Shown here piece by piece: positions 37,449 to 46,844 of a stretch of 64,000 nucleotides of DNA. The stretch is taken from contig NZ_JAGPWD010000004.1 in the NCBI RefSeq assembly GCF_018119395.1, forward strand, positions 124,001 to 188,000. The letters are read 5' to 3'. The stretch comes from Massilia sp. ZL223. GTDB taxonomy: Bacteria > Pseudomonadota > Gammaproteobacteria > Burkholderiales > Burkholderiaceae_D. The notes under the pieces are model-generated. The model saw only the letters and a list, made by a program, of their open reading frames with translations, had not been told where the DNA came from and searched no databases. Position 1 is the first letter of the stretch. Each line of letters starts with the position of its first letter. Both the position numbers and the translations under genes were made by a program.

Positions 37449-38333
37449 ATGGAAATCTTCGGCATCCCCTCCCAAGCCCTGATGAGCCAGCTCCTGCTGG
37501 GCCTGGTCAACGGCTCCTTCTACGCCATGCTCTCGCTGGGCCTGGCCGTCATCTTCGGCCTGCTCAACGTCATCAACTTCTCGCACGGCGCCCTGTACAT
37601 GGTGGGCGCCTTCGCCGCCTACATCGGCGTCACCAGCTTCGGCCTGAACTACTGGATGATGCTCCTGCTGGCCCCGCTGCTGGTGGGCGCCTTCGGCATC
37701 CTGGTCGAGCGCAGCATGCTGCGCTGGCTGTACAAGCTGGACCACCTGTACGGCCTGCTGCTGACCTTCGGCATCACCTTGCTGCTGGAAGGCGTGTTCC
37801 GCTCCTTCTTCGGCGTCTCCGGCCAGACCCTGGACGTGCCGGAACAGCTGGCCGGCGCCACCGACCTCGGCTTCATGATCCTGCCCAACTACCGCGCCTG
37901 GGTCGTCGTGGCCTCCATCGTGGTCTGCCTGGGCACCTGGTTCGTGATCGAAAAGACCCGCCTGGGCGCCTACCTGCGCGCCGGCACCGAGAACCCCAAG
38001 CTGGTCGAAGCCTTCGGCATCAACGTGCCGCTGATGGTCACCCTGACCTATGGCTTCGGCGTGGCGCTGGCCGGCCTGGCGGGCGTGCTGGCGGCGCCCG
38101 TGATCAACGTGACGCCGCTGATGGGCTCCAACCTCATCATCGTCGTGTTCGCCGTGGTGGTGATCGGCGGCATGGGCTCGATTCTGGGCTCCATCCTGAC
38201 CGGGCTGGCGCTGGGCGTGATCGAGGGCCTGACGCGGGTGTTCTATCCGGAAGGGTCGGAAGTGGTGGTGTTCGTCGTGATGGTCATCGTATTGCTGCTG
38301 CGCCCGGCCGGGCTGTTCGGCAAGGAAAAGTGA
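37449..38333 (+). CDS. livH: Branched-chain amino acid-type ABC permease LivH
   Basis: 294-residue inner-membrane permease of the LivH type with about eight helices. Hallmarks: LLLGLVNGSFYAMLSLGLAVIFGLLNVINFSHGALYM as successive segments near the N-terminus, the EAA-like loop around GTENPKLVEAFGINV, and VVIGGMGSILGSIL near the C-terminus. It pairs with LivM to form the translocation path. The gap to the preceding gene (90 bp) is the only large one in the operon and holds a REP-like hairpin; livM follows after 10 bp. Confidence 0.95.
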   Translation: MEIFGIPSQALMSQLLLGLVNGSFYAMLSLGLAVIFGLLNVINFSHGALYMVGAFAAYIGVTSFGLNYWMMLLLAPLLVGAFGILVERSMLRWLYKLDHLYGLLLTFGITLLLEGVFRSFFGVSGQTLDVPEQLAGATDLGFMILPNYRAWVVVASIVVCLGTWFVIEKTRLGAYLRAGTENPKLVEAFGINVPLMVTLTYGFGVALAGLAGVLAAPVINVTPLMGSNLIIVVFAVVVIGGMGSILGSILTGLALGVIEGLTRVFYPEGSEVVVFVVMVIVLLLRPAGLFGKEK

Positions 38334-38343
38334 AGAGGGCGCC

Positions 38344-39321
38344 ATGAATAAGAAATTCCTGTACCTGATCGCCCTGGCTGTGGCGCTGGCCGCGCCCTTC
38401 TTTGCCTATCCGGTGTTCCTGATGAAGCTGCTGTGCTTCGCCCTGTTCGCCTGTGCCTTCAATCTCCTGATCGGCTTCACCGGCCTGCTGTCCTTCGGCC
38501 ATGCCGCTTTTTTCGGCAGCGCCGGCTATGTGACCGGACACCTGCTGACGGTCGTGGGCCTGCCGACCGAGCTGGGCATCGTCTGCGGCGTGCTGGCCAG
38601 CAGCCTGCTGGGCCTGGTGATCGGCTCGCTGGCGATCCGCCGCCAGGGCATCTACTTCTCGATGATCACCCTGGCGCTGGCCCAGATGGTGTATTTCGCC
38701 GCCCTGCGTTCCCCCTACACGCATGGCGAGGACGGCCTGCAGGGCGTGCCGCGCGGCCGCCTGTTCGGCGCGCTCGACCTGTCCAGCGACCTGACCATGT
38801 ACTACGTGGTACTGGCCCTGTTCGTGGCCGGATTCGCCCTGATTGTCCGCACCGTGCATTCGCCCTTCGGCCAGGTGCTCAAGGCGATCAAGGAGAACGA
38901 GGCGCGCGCCGTCTCCCTGGGCTACGAGGTCGACCGCTACAAGCTGCTGGCCTTCGTGCTGTCCGCAGCCCTGGCAGGGCTCGCAGGAGCCACCAAAACG
39001 CTCGTATTGGGCTTTGAGACGCTGACCGACGTCCACTGGACCATGTCGGGCCTGGTGGTCCTGATGACGCTTGTAGGGGGCATGGGAACGCTTGCCGGGC
39101 CCATCCTTGGCGCCTTCCTCATCATTGCCCTGGAAAACAAGCTGGGCGACCTGGGCGCCTGGCTGTCGGAGTCGCTCGGCATCGCGTGGTTCGGCAGCCT
39201 GGGCGAATCGGTGGGCATGGTCACCGGCTTGATCTTCATTGTCTGTGTTCTATTGTTCCGGCGTGGTATTGTGGGGGAAATCGGTGCTCTGCTCAGTAAG
39301 GGGCGCAAGGCGAATGCCTGA
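38344..39321 (+). CDS. livM: Branched-chain amino acid-type ABC permease LivM
   Basis: 325-residue LivM-type permease. It carries the family blocks FNLLIGFTGLLSFGHAAFFG, RRQGIYFSMITLALAQM, IKENEARAVSLGYEV (the coupling-helix loop) and LVGGMGTLAGPILGAF. With LivH it forms the membrane part of the importer. It is the last gene of the operon; an alpha/beta hydrolase starts 50 bp later on the same strand and could be transcribed with it. Confidence 0.95.
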   Translation: MNKKFLYLIALAVALAAPFFAYPVFLMKLLCFALFACAFNLLIGFTGLLSFGHAAFFGSAGYVTGHLLTVVGLPTELGIVCGVLASSLLGLVIGSLAIRRQGIYFSMITLALAQMVYFAALRSPYTHGEDGLQGVPRGRLFGALDLSSDLTMYYVVLALFVAGFALIVRTVHSPFGQVLKAIKENEARAVSLGYEVDRYKLLAFVLSAALAGLAGATKTLVLGFETLTDVHWTMSGLVVLMTLVGGMGTLAGPILGAFLIIALENKLGDLGAWLSESLGIAWFGSLGESVGMVTGLIFIVCVLLFRRGIVGEIGALLSKGRKANA

Positions 39322-39371
39322 GCGCTACTCTCCGTGCAGGAGCGCCGCCACTGCTTGCGCCGGGAGAGAGC

Positions 39372-40193
39372 ATGGGTGTCGAGTCGCACCAGGTCACAGT
39401 CAATGGTCTGAACATGCATTACGTCAGCATGGGCGAAGGTCCGCCCGTGCTGCTGCTCCACGGTTTTCCTGATACCCATTCCATCTGGCGCAAGCAGATC
39501 CCGGCGCTCGCAGCGGCCGGGATGCGCGTCATCGCGCCCGACATGCGCGGCTATGGACAGACCGATGCGCCTTCCAGCACCGGCGCCTACGCCATCGAAT
39601 TCCTGCGCGCGGACGTGCTTGGCCTGATGGATGTGCTCGGCATCGAGAAGGCGGCCATCGTCGGCCACGACTGGGGCGGGCTGGTCGGCTGGCAAGTCTG
39701 CATGGATGCGCCGCACCGGGTGGAACGCTTCGTCGCCATGTCGACCGGCCACCCGGCGGCGATCGCCAACGCGGGCGTGGAGCAGCAGATGCGTTTCTGG
39801 TACATCCAGGGCTTCCTGATGCCGGTCGTCGCCGAGCAGGCGATCATGGCCAACGACTGGTTCTTCATTCGCCAGCTGACGCGCAACAAGGAACAGCAAA
39901 AATTGTGGCTGTCGGCGCTGGAGCCGGAAGGGCGACTGACCGCCGCGCTCAACTACTACCGCGCCAATCTCAAGCTGGGTTCGTCGCGCCGCTGGGGGCC
40001 GGTCGAGGTGCCGGTGATGGGTATCTGGAGCGACCGCGATCCTGCGCTGGGCGAAAAACAGATGCTCGATTCGGCGGAATACTGCCGCGCGGGCTTCCGC
40101 TACGAGCGCCTGGACGGCGTGGGGCACTGGATGCAGCTGTCCGCGACGGACAAGCTCAACGCGCTCCTGATCGACTTCCTCCTCAACTCATAG
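39372..40193 (+). CDS. Alpha/beta hydrolase, epoxide hydrolase / dehalogenase-like
   Basis: 273-residue alpha/beta hydrolase. HGFPDTHSIWR (about 30-40) gives the oxyanion hole, GHDWGG puts an Asp nucleophile at about residue 100, an acidic residue sits in WSDRDPAL (about 221-223) and the base is His252 in GVGHWMQ. An Asp nucleophile points to epoxide hydrolase or haloalkane/haloacetate dehalogenase chemistry and away from ester hydrolysis. The substrate is unknown. GGGAGAG precedes the ATG. The last 6 bases overlap the convergent alcohol dehydrogenase gene. Confidence 0.9.
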   Translation: MGVESHQVTVNGLNMHYVSMGEGPPVLLLHGFPDTHSIWRKQIPALAAAGMRVIAPDMRGYGQTDAPSSTGAYAIEFLRADVLGLMDVLGIEKAAIVGHDWGGLVGWQVCMDAPHRVERFVAMSTGHPAAIANAGVEQQMRFWYIQGFLMPVVAEQAIMANDWFFIRQLTRNKEQQKLWLSALEPEGRLTAALNYYRANLKLGSSRRWGPVEVPVMGIWSDRDPALGEKQMLDSAEYCRAGFRYERLDGVGHWMQLSATDKLNALLIDFLLNS

Positions 40194-41345
40194 CGCGGCG
40201 GCGTAGATCGCCCGCGCATGTTCGCGGCTGAGTTCGCGCGGGTTGTTTCCCAGCAGCCGGGTTTGCAGCATCGCATCGTCGGCCAGGCGGTCGAGATCGC
40301 TTTCCGTGATGCCGACCTGGCGTAGACTCGTTTCGATTCCCGTCATCCTGGCTGTTTGCTGCGTCGCAGCAATGAGGGCCCGCGCGCGTGCTTCGTCGCT
40401 ACCGCTGGCTTGCGGGACGACGATGTCCGCCAGCTCCGCATAATGCCTTTCCGCATCGGGCAGGTTGAACTCCAGTACGTGCGGCAGGACCAGGGAATTC
40501 GACAAGCCGTGCGGCACATGGAAGATGCCGCCGATCGGATACGCCAGCGCATGCACCGCCGCCACCGGCGCGTTCGAGAACGCCTGCCCGGCCAGGCAGG
40601 CGCCAAGCAGCATCGCCTGGCGGACCTGCAAATCCTGGCCGCGTTCGCAGGCCGGCAGCAGGTTCCGCGACAGCAGGCCGAGCGCTTCCCGCGCCAGCGC
40701 GTCGGATAGCGGATTTTTCTTGTGGCGGCTGGTGTAGGCTTCAATGCCGTGCACCATCGCATCGATGCCGGTTGCGGCGGTGACCTTCGGCGGCAGGCCG
40801 AGGGTCAGGCTGGCGTCCAGTACCGCAAGGTCCGCGTACAGCTGGGGCGCCACGACGCCGGTCTTGGTCGTGGCGCCGGTGGTGACGATGGCGATGTTGG
40901 TGACTTCGGATCCCGTGCCGGCGGTGGTCGGCACCTGGACCAGGGGCAGCCGCTTGCCTGCCACCTTGCCGATGCCGTAGATCTCCGGCAGCGCCTGGCT
41001 CCCCTGTGCCAGCACCGCCACCAGCTTGGCGACGTCCATCGAACTGCCGCCGCCGAAGCCGATGATCAGGTCGGCATCGTGCCGGCGTGCCGCTGCGACG
41101 GCGGCCAGTACGACGTCTTCCGGCGGATCGGCGACCACGTCAGAGAACACCGCGGATTGCATGCCATGCCGCACAAGATCCATCAGCGCCGCTTGCATCA
41201 GTCCGGTGCGCAGGAAGCCGGCGTCGGTGACGAGCAGGGGACGCTTCGTTCCCGGGAAACGCTCGGCGAGCAGGTGGCCCAGATTGGCGCTGGCGCCCGG
41301 TTCGGACAGGATGCTGGCGACGGTGCCGAAAGCGAAGGCGGTCAT
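40188..41345 (-). CDS. Iron-containing alcohol dehydrogenase
   Basis: 385-residue group III (iron-type) alcohol dehydrogenase. NAD-binding GGGSSMD lies at about 98-104 and TTAGTGSEVTN follows. Metal ligands are probably Asp195 and His199 (GIDAMVHG), His265 and His279 (HVPHGLSNS). Such enzymes reduce or oxidise short alcohols and diols, or maleylacetate in related forms; the substrate is not evident. ATG 41345 is preferred over 41357 because GGAG lies 7 bases before it. It is the only minus-strand gene between 32.8 and 54.4 kb. Confidence 0.93.
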   Translation of the reverse strand: MTAFAFGTVASILSEPGASANLGHLLAERFPGTKRPLLVTDAGFLRTGLMQAALMDLVRHGMQSAVFSDVVADPPEDVVLAAVAAARRHDADLIIGFGGGSSMDVAKLVAVLAQGSQALPEIYGIGKVAGKRLPLVQVPTTAGTGSEVTNIAIVTTGATTKTGVVAPQLYADLAVLDASLTLGLPPKVTAATGIDAMVHGIEAYTSRHKKNPLSDALAREALGLLSRNLLPACERGQDLQVRQAMLLGACLAGQAFSNAPVAAVHALAYPIGGIFHVPHGLSNSLVLPHVLEFNLPDAERHYAELADIVVPQASGSDEARARALIAATQQTARMTGIETSLRQVGITESDLDRLADDAMLQTRLLGNNPRELSREHARAIYAAAL

Positions 41346-41463
41346 GCTGGTCTCCATGGGTGTGGTGCTGGAAGCTTACCGCATCCGCGCCCCTCGTTGG
41401 TCTTGCGCTCGAGAACTTCGCTTGCCGTAAAATGCAGGCTCTGCACCAATCCGAAAGTTCCCC

Positions 41464-42234
41464 ATGATCGATTTAGTTTGGCTCGGCGGCGCCGCGTTTG
41501 CTGCCGGGCTGGTCGACGCCGTTGTCGGTGGCGGCGGCCTGATCCAGATTCCCGCCATCTTTTCCATCCTGCCGAAAGAAGCGCCGGCCACGCTGCTTGG
41601 CACCAACAAGTTCGCCAGCATTTTCGGCACCAGCGCCGCAGCGATCAATTATTCGCGCCGGGTGCGGGTAGCGTGGAGCACTGCGGCGCCGGCGGCGCTG
41701 GCCGCTTTCGCGTTGTCCTTTGCCGGCGCCTGGACTGTCACCCGCGTACCGGCCGACTTTGTACGTACGCTGCTGCCGATTATCCTGGTGGCGGTGGCGA
41801 TCTATACGTTCAGGAAGAAGGACCTCGGGGCAGTGCATGCACCTGTGCATAGCGGCCTGGCCGAGCGCTATTGGGCCATCGGCATTGGCGCGGCGATCGG
41901 TTTCTACGATGGCTTCTTCGGTCCAGGTACCGGCAGCTTCCTGATCTTCCTGTTCGTGCGCTTCTTCGGCTTCGACTTCCTGAGCGCATCTGCGGCGGCG
42001 AAGATCGTCAATGTGGCATGCAATTTCTCGGCCTTGCTGTGGTTCGGCTATAGCGGCCACCTGTTGTGGCAGATCGGCTTGATGATGGCAGGCTGCCAGA
42101 TCGCCGGCTCCCTGATTGGGACCAAGCTGGCGCTGAAGCACGGTAGTGGTTTCGTGCGCAAGCTGTTCTTGTTCGTGGTGACGGGACTGATCCTGAAGAC
42201 CGCCTACGATGCTTTCACCAAGATCGGTTGGTAG
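41464..42234 (+). CDS. TSUP family membrane transporter (TauE/SafE)
   Basis: 256-residue integral membrane protein of the sulfite exporter TauE/SafE family with about seven to eight helices. Family blocks are AAGLVDAVVGGGGLIQIPAIF near the N-terminus, LLGTNKFASIFGTSAAA, and the second-half repeat GFYDGFFGPGTGSFLIF with ASAAAKIVN. Proposed substrates of the family are sulfite, sulfoacetate and other organosulfur anions; none is indicated here. It is followed by a strong terminator that overlaps the parS region. Confidence 0.92.
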   Translation: MIDLVWLGGAAFAAGLVDAVVGGGGLIQIPAIFSILPKEAPATLLGTNKFASIFGTSAAAINYSRRVRVAWSTAAPAALAAFALSFAGAWTVTRVPADFVRTLLPIILVAVAIYTFRKKDLGAVHAPVHSGLAERYWAIGIGAAIGFYDGFFGPGTGSFLIFLFVRFFGFDFLSASAAAKIVNVACNFSALLWFGYSGHLLWQIGLMMAGCQIAGSLIGTKLALKHGSGFVRKLFLFVVTGLILKTAYDAFTKIGW

Positions 42235-42240
42235 TCGGAC

Positions 42241-42256
42241 TGTTCCACGTGAAACA
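42241..42256. promoter_or_regulatory. parS centromere site 1
   Basis: TGTTCCACGTGAAACA matches the ParB/Spo0J recognition sequence TGTTNCACGTGAAACA exactly. parA and parB lie 3 kb downstream. Confidence 0.93.
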
Positions 42257-42259
42257 ATG

Positions 42260-42285
42260 AAGCCGGGATCGTCCCGGCTTTTTTG
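42260..42285 (+). terminator. Rho-independent terminator of the TSUP gene
   Basis: Perfect 8-bp stem AGCCGGGA / TCCCGGCT with a TCG loop, followed by TTTTT. It lies between parS sites 1 and 2. Confidence 0.93.
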
Positions 42286-42290
42286 TTGAT

Positions 42291-42306
42291 TGTTTCACGT
42301 GAAACC
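42291..42306. promoter_or_regulatory. parS centromere site 2
   Basis: TGTTTCACGTGAAACC, 15 of 16 bases of the perfect palindrome; starts 50 bp after site 1. Confidence 0.9.
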
Positions 42307-42338
42307 AAAATGCTCGAAAGCCAATAACTGCTGAGTAT

Positions 42339-42354
42339 TGTTTCACGTGGAACA
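42339..42354. promoter_or_regulatory. parS centromere site 3
   Basis: TGTTTCACGTGGAACA, the exact reverse complement of site 1; starts 48 bp after site 2 and 103 bp before mnmG. Confidence 0.93.
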
Positions 42355-42404
42355 AAATTTCGTCGTTTTCGGACCGGTTGAGGGTCCCGCAAGAAAAAAG
42401 AATC

Positions 42405-42410
42405 TATAAT
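42405..42410 (+). promoter_or_regulatory. -10 element of a probable mnmG promoter
   Basis: A perfect TATAAT lies 31 bp before the mnmG ATG. I see no good -35 at 16-18 bp, so only the -10 is claimed. Confidence 0.45.
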
Positions 42411-42441
42411 CGCGCATTAGTCTCCTCGCTTTACTCCCATC

Positions 42442-44373
42442 ATGCTATTTCCTACTGAATTCGACGTGATCGTCGTCGGCGGCGGCCATGCCGGTACCGA
42501 AGCCGCACTAGCGTCCGCACGCACGGGGCAGAAGACCTTGCTGCTCACGCATAACATCGAAACCCTGGGCGCGATGTCCTGCAACCCGTCCATCGGCGGT
42601 ATCGGCAAGGGCCACCTCGTGAAGGAAGTGGACGCCCTCGGCGGCGCCATGGCTATCGCCACCGACGAGGCCGGCATCCAGTTCCGCATCCTGAACTCGT
42701 CCAAGGGCCCGGCCGTGCGCGCTACCCGCGCCCAGGCCGACCGCGTCCTGTACAAGGCGGCGATCCGTGCGCGCCTGGAGAACCAGCCGAACCTGTGGCT
42801 GTTCCAGCAGGCGGTGGACGACCTGATGGTGGAGGGCGACCGCGTGGTCGGCGCCGTCACCCAGATCGGTCTGCAGTTCCGCGCCCGTGCTGTGGTGTTG
42901 ACCGCAGGCACCTTCCTCGATGGCAAAATCCACGTCGGCTTGCAGAATTATTCGGGCGGTCGTGCCGGCGATCCGCCCGCATCCTCGCTGTCGGCGCGCC
43001 TGAAGGAACTCAAGCTGCCCCAGGGCCGCCTGAAGACCGGCACGCCGCCGCGCATTGACGGCCGCAGCATCGACTTCTCGGTGCTGGCCGAACAGCCCGG
43101 CGACCTCGATCCGGTGCCGGTGTTCTCGTACATGGGCAATGCCGCCATGCACCCGCGCCAGGTGCCGTGCTGGGTCACGCACACCAACGAGAAGACCCAT
43201 GACATCATCCGCTCCGGCCTGGACCGCAGCCCGATGTACACCGGCGTGATCGAAGGCGTGGGTCCGCGCTATTGCCCGTCGATCGAAGACAAGATCCACC
43301 GTTTCGCCTCCAAGGAATCGCACCAGATCTTCCTGGAGCCGGAAGGCCTGACCACCAACGAGTTCTATCCGAACGGGATCTCGACCAGCCTGCCGTTCGA
43401 CGTGCAGCTGGACCTGGTGCGCTCGATGCGCGGCCTGGAGAACGCCTTCATCCTGCGTCCCGGCTATGCGATCGAATACGATTACTTCGACCCGCGCGGC
43501 CTGAAGGCCTCGCTCGAAACCAAGGCGATCAAGGGCCTGTTCTTCGCCGGCCAGATCAACGGCACCACCGGCTACGAAGAAGCCGCGGCCCAGGGCCTGC
43601 TGGCCGGCCTGAACGCCGCGCTGCAAACCCAGGGCAAGGACGCCTGGACGCCGGGCCGCTCGGAAGCCTACCTCGGCGTGCTGGTCGACGACCTCACCAC
43701 CCAGGGCGTGGCCGAGCCTTACCGCATGTTCACCAGCCGCGCGGAATACCGCCTCTCGCTGCGCGAGGACAACGCCGACATGCGCCTGACCGAGATGGGG
43801 CGCAAGCTGGGCGTCGTCGACGACGCGCAATGGGCAGCCTTCGAGACCAAGCGCGAATCCGTGGCCCGCGAGCTGGAACGCCTGCGCTCCACCTGGGTCA
43901 ACCCGCGCATCCTCGCCGCCGCCGAATCCGAGCGCGTGGTGGGGCAGGCGATCGAACGCGAATACAACCTGGCCGACCTGCTGCGCCGTCCAGGCGTCGA
44001 GTACGACACCCTGATGAGCATGACCGGCAACGAAGGCCAGCCGCTGGCCGGCCCGGGTGTCGAGGACCCGGCCGTCAAGGAACAGGTCGAGATCCAGATC
44101 AAGTACGCGGGCTACATCGACCGCCAGGCGCGCGAAGTGGAACGCCACGAGCACTACGAAAACCTGAAGCTGCCGGAGAACCTGAACTACCTGGAGATCG
44201 CGGCGCTGTCGATCGAAGTGCGCCAGAAGCTGGACAAGCAGCGTCCCGAGACCCTGGGCCAGGCGTCGCGCATTTCGGGCGTGACCCCGGCGGCGATCTC
44301 GCTGCTGCTGGTGCACCTGAAAAAGCGCGGCGCCAAGGGCTTCAGCAACGCAGCCGTGGAGCAGGCCGAATGA
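42442..44373 (+). CDS. mnmG: tRNA uridine-5-carboxymethylaminomethyl(34) synthesis enzyme MnmG
   Basis: 643-residue MnmG (GidA), the FAD enzyme that with MnmE modifies U34 of several tRNAs. FAD motif GGGHAG is at 13-18, the [13 protein letters not shown] block and [16 protein letters not shown] are diagnostic, and the C-terminal helical domain has [10 protein letters not shown] and [18 protein letters not shown]. First gene of mnmG-rsmG; its stop overlaps the rsmG start (ATGA). It lies directly right of three parS sites, and in E. coli this gene borders oriC. Confidence 0.98.
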   Translation: MLFPTEFDVIVVGGGHAGTEAALASARTGQKTLLLTHNIETLGAMSCNPSIGGIGKGHLVKEVDALGGAMAIATDEAGIQFRILNSSKGPAVRATRAQADRVLYKAAIRARLENQPNLWLFQQAVDDLMVEGDRVVGAVTQIGLQFRARAVVLTAGTFLDGKIHVGLQNYSGGRAGDPPASSLSARLKELKLPQGRLKTGTPPRIDGRSIDFSVLAEQPGDLDPVPVFSYMGNAAMHPRQVPCWVTHTNEKTHDIIRSGLDRSPMYTGVIEGVGPRYCPSIEDKIHRFASKESHQIFLEPEGLTTNEFYPNGISTSLPFDVQLDLVRSMRGLENAFILRPGYAIEYDYFDPRGLKASLETKAIKGLFFAGQINGTTGYEEAAAQGLLAGLNAALQTQGKDAWTPGRSEAYLGVLVDDLTTQGVAEPYRMFTSRAEYRLSLREDNADMRLTEMGRKLGVVDDAQWAAFETKRESVARELERLRSTWVNPRILAAAESERVVGQAIEREYNLADLLRRPGVEYDTLMSMTGNEGQPLAGPGVEDPAVKEQVEIQIKYAGYIDRQAREVERHEHYENLKLPENLNYLEIAALSIEVRQKLDKQRPETLGQASRISGVTPAAISLLLVHLKKRGAKGFSNAAVEQAE

Positions 44374-45017
44374 GGGGATTCGACCGCGCCGCGCTGGCGC
44401 AAGTGCTGGCCCAGGGCATCACGGAGATGCAGCTGGACGTACCCGAGGCGCAGCAGCACCAGCTGATGGATTACGTCCAGCTGATGTATAAGTGGAACTC
44501 GGTCTACAACCTGACCTCGCTGCGCGACCCGATGCAGATGGTGACCCACCACCTGCTGGACTCGCTCGCGGCCGTGCCGGCATTCAAAGGCGCGCGCAAT
44601 GTGCTGGATGTCGGGGCAGGGGGCGGATTGCCGGGCATCGTGCTGGCCATCTCAAGGCCGGACATGAAAGTGTCGATGATCGACACCGTGCACAAGAAAA
44701 CCGCCTTCCTCACGCAGGTGAAGGCGGAGCTGGGCCTGGCCAACGTCACGGTCTACACGAAAAAAGTGCAGGAACTCGAGGTGAGCGACAAATTCGACGT
44801 CATCACCTCGCGCGCTTTCGCCGACCTGTCGGATTTCGTGGAGTGGTCGGGCCACCTGCTGGACGAGGGCGGCCAATTCATCGCCTTGAAAGGCGTGGCC
44901 CCGAGCGAGGAACGCGAGCGGCTGCCAGGCGAATGGAAAGTGACGGATTTGCAGCCCCTGCAGGTGCCAAGGCTGGGAGCCGAACGCCATCTCGTTTTCA
45001 TCCAACGAAATGGCTAA
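44370..45017 (+). CDS. rsmG: 16S rRNA (guanine(527)-N(7))-methyltransferase RsmG
   Basis: 215-residue RsmG (GidB), which methylates G527 of 16S rRNA; loss of this methylation gives low-level streptomycin resistance in many bacteria. The SAM-binding motif [15 protein letters not shown] is at about 79-93, preceded by YNLTSLRDP and HLLDSL, and followed by [10 protein letters not shown]. The ATG lies in the ATGA overlap with mnmG. A 113-bp AT-rich gap full of repeats separates it from parA. Confidence 0.97.
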   Translation: MRGFDRAALAQVLAQGITEMQLDVPEAQQHQLMDYVQLMYKWNSVYNLTSLRDPMQMVTHHLLDSLAAVPAFKGARNVLDVGAGGGLPGIVLAISRPDMKVSMIDTVHKKTAFLTQVKAELGLANVTVYTKKVQELEVSDKFDVITSRAFADLSDFVEWSGHLLDEGGQFIALKGVAPSEERERLPGEWKVTDLQPLQVPRLGAERHLVFIQRNG

Positions 45018-45030
45018 ATCATATTAACTG

Positions 45031-45095
45031 TATAAATCGTTTATACCGTTTATACCTTATAAATCATTCGAATGGTTTGTACGGTATGAACGGTA
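45031..45095. promoter_or_regulatory. Inverted and direct repeats upstream of parA, candidate operator
   Basis: TACCGTTTATACC (45044-45056) and GGTATGAACGGTA (45083-45095) form an inverted repeat with 12 of 13 positions matching. GTTTATACC is also directly repeated (45039-45047 and 45048-45056), and ACGGTAT occurs twice on the right arm. The block lies 36 bp ahead of parA, in position to control it. Confidence 0.55.
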
Positions 45096-45130
45096 TATCG
45101 TCTTGTTGTCGCATCCACGGAAAAGAATAG

Positions 45131-45901
45131 ATGGCGAAGATATTTTGCGTTGCGAATCAAAAAGGGGGAGTCGGGAAGACCACTACCTCCGTCAACCTCG
45201 CGGCAGGCCTTGCGAAGCTGAACCAGCGTGTGCTGCTGGTCGACCTTGATCCCCAGGGCAACGCCACGATGGGGGCGGGCATCAACAAGGCCGAGCTGGA
45301 AGGTTCCATCTACCAGGTGCTGCTGGGGGAGCTTGACGTCGCCGCCGCGCGCCTGCGTTCGGAGGCCGGCCGCTTCGACGTGCTGCCCGCCAACCGCGAG
45401 CTGGCCGGCGCCGAAGTGGAGATGGTGGCGCTGGACAACCGCGAGCGCCGCCTGAAGGACGCGCTGGCCAAGGTCGACGCGGACTACGATTTCATCCTGA
45501 TCGATTGCCCGCCGGCGCTGTCGCTGCTGACCCTGAACGGCCTGTGCGGCGCGCACGGCGTGATCATCCCGATGCAGTGCGAGTACTACGCGCTCGAAGG
45601 CCTGTCGGACCTGGTCAACACCATCAAGAAGGTGCACGCCAACCTGAACACCGACCTGCGCATCATCGGCCTGCTGCGCGTGATGTTCGATCCGCGCATG
45701 ACCCTGTCGCAGCAGGTATCGAGCCAGCTGGAGCAGCACTTCGGCGACAAGGTATTCAAGACCATCATCCCGCGCAACGTGCGCCTGGCCGAAGCGCCGT
45801 CCTACGGCATTCCGGGCGTGGTGTTCGATCCGTCCTCCAAGGGCGCGCAGGCGTACATCGCCTTCGGCGCCGAGATGGTCGAGCGCATCAAGACAATGTA
45901 A
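45131..45901 (+). CDS. parA: Chromosome partitioning ATPase ParA
   Basis: 256-residue ParA/Soj with the deviant Walker A KGGVGKTT at 11-18 (signature Lys11 and catalytic Lys16), Walker A' VDLDPQGNAT and Walker B FILIDCPP. It binds DNA non-specifically when ATP-bound and moves ParB-parS complexes to segregate origins. It lacks the N-terminal HTH of plasmid type Ia ParA proteins, so autoregulation would be indirect. parB follows 19 bp later. Confidence 0.98.
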   Translation: MAKIFCVANQKGGVGKTTTSVNLAAGLAKLNQRVLLVDLDPQGNATMGAGINKAELEGSIYQVLLGELDVAAARLRSEAGRFDVLPANRELAGAEVEMVALDNRERRLKDALAKVDADYDFILIDCPPALSLLTLNGLCGAHGVIIPMQCEYYALEGLSDLVNTIKKVHANLNTDLRIIGLLRVMFDPRMTLSQQVSSQLEQHFGDKVFKTIIPRNVRLAEAPSYGIPGVVFDPSSKGAQAYIAFGAEMVERIKTM

Positions 45902-45920
45902 TCAAGAGAGCTAGAACAAC

Positions 45921-46802
45921 ATGGCAAGCAAAAAACTGAAAGGACTCGGCCGCGGCCTCGACGCGCTGCTGGGCGGCGACAGCGAACCGGCCTTGGCGCC
46001 GAACAATCCGTCGGCACTGCCGGTGGCGCAGATCCAGGCCGGCAAGTACCAGCCGCGCACCCGCATGGACGAAGGCTCGCTCAGCGAGCTGGCCTCCTCG
46101 ATCAAGACCCAGGGCATCATGCAGCCGGTGCTGGTGCGTCCGCTGCACGACGGCTCCGGCTCCGGCGCCCGTTACGAGATCATCGCCGGCGAACGCCGCT
46201 TCCGCGCCGCCCAGATGGCCGGCCTGGAAGAAATCCCGGTGCTGGTGCGCGACGTCGACGACCAGGCCGCCGCCGCGATGGCCCTGATCGAGAACATCCA
46301 GCGCGAAGACCTGAATCCGCTGGAAGAAGCGCAGGGCATCCAGCGCCTGATCTCGGATTTCAACTTCACCCACGAGCAGGCCGCCGCCGCCGTCGGCCGT
46401 TCGCGCAGCGCCGTGTCGAACCTGCTGCGCCTGATCAACCTGGCGCAGCCGGTGCAGACCATGCTCATGGCAGGTGACATCGACATGGGCCACGCCCGCG
46501 CCCTGCTGGCGGTGGACAGCGCAAGCCAGATCACCCTGGCGAACCAGGTGATCGCCAAGCGCCTGTCGGTGCGCGAGACCGAGAAGCTGGTCGCCCGTGC
46601 GATCGAAGAGCAGAACGCGCCGGCCGCCGCGCCGCGCGCCAAGGAAAAGCCGGGCGACATCGTGCGCCTGGAAGAGGAGCTCTCGGACAAGCTGGCGACC
46701 CCGGTCATGTTCAAGATGGGCGCGAAAGGGAAGGGGCAGCTGATCATCGACTTCGCCGACCTGGATATCCTGGACGGCGTGCTGGCGCGCTTGCGCACCT
46801 GA
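45921..46802 (+). CDS. parB: Chromosome partitioning protein ParB
   Basis: 293-residue ParB/Spo0J. An N-terminal LGRGLDALL segment (ParA-stimulating motif, about 9-17) is followed by the CTP-binding domain with GERRFRA (90-96) and ENIQRE (124-129), a helix-turn-helix (about 152-172, EQAAAAVGRSRSAVSNLLRL) that reads parS, and a C-terminal dimerisation domain. Three parS palindromes at 42.24-42.35 kb are its expected loading sites. A GC-rich hairpin lies 43 bp past the stop. Confidence 0.98.
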   Translation: MASKKLKGLGRGLDALLGGDSEPALAPNNPSALPVAQIQAGKYQPRTRMDEGSLSELASSIKTQGIMQPVLVRPLHDGSGSGARYEIIAGERRFRAAQMAGLEEIPVLVRDVDDQAAAAMALIENIQREDLNPLEEAQGIQRLISDFNFTHEQAAAAVGRSRSAVSNLLRLINLAQPVQTMLMAGDIDMGHARALLAVDSASQITLANQVIAKRLSVRETEKLVARAIEEQNAPAAAPRAKEKPGDIVRLEEELSDKLATPVMFKMGAKGKGQLIIDFADLDILDGVLARLRT

Positions 46803-46844
46803 TCGCCCTCCCGCCTGTTTCATTATCACAACAGCACATCACCG

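Noticed and set aside
36162..38345. 727-codon minus-strand ORF opposite the liv genes
   Set aside because: Antisense shadow rich in His, Gln and Gly; the plus strand carries recognisable liv genes throughout.
42204..42392. 62-codon minus-strand ORF across the parS sites
   Set aside because: It only translates the parS palindromes (FHVEQ, VSRETI) and the end of the TSUP gene; no ribosome site and no domain.
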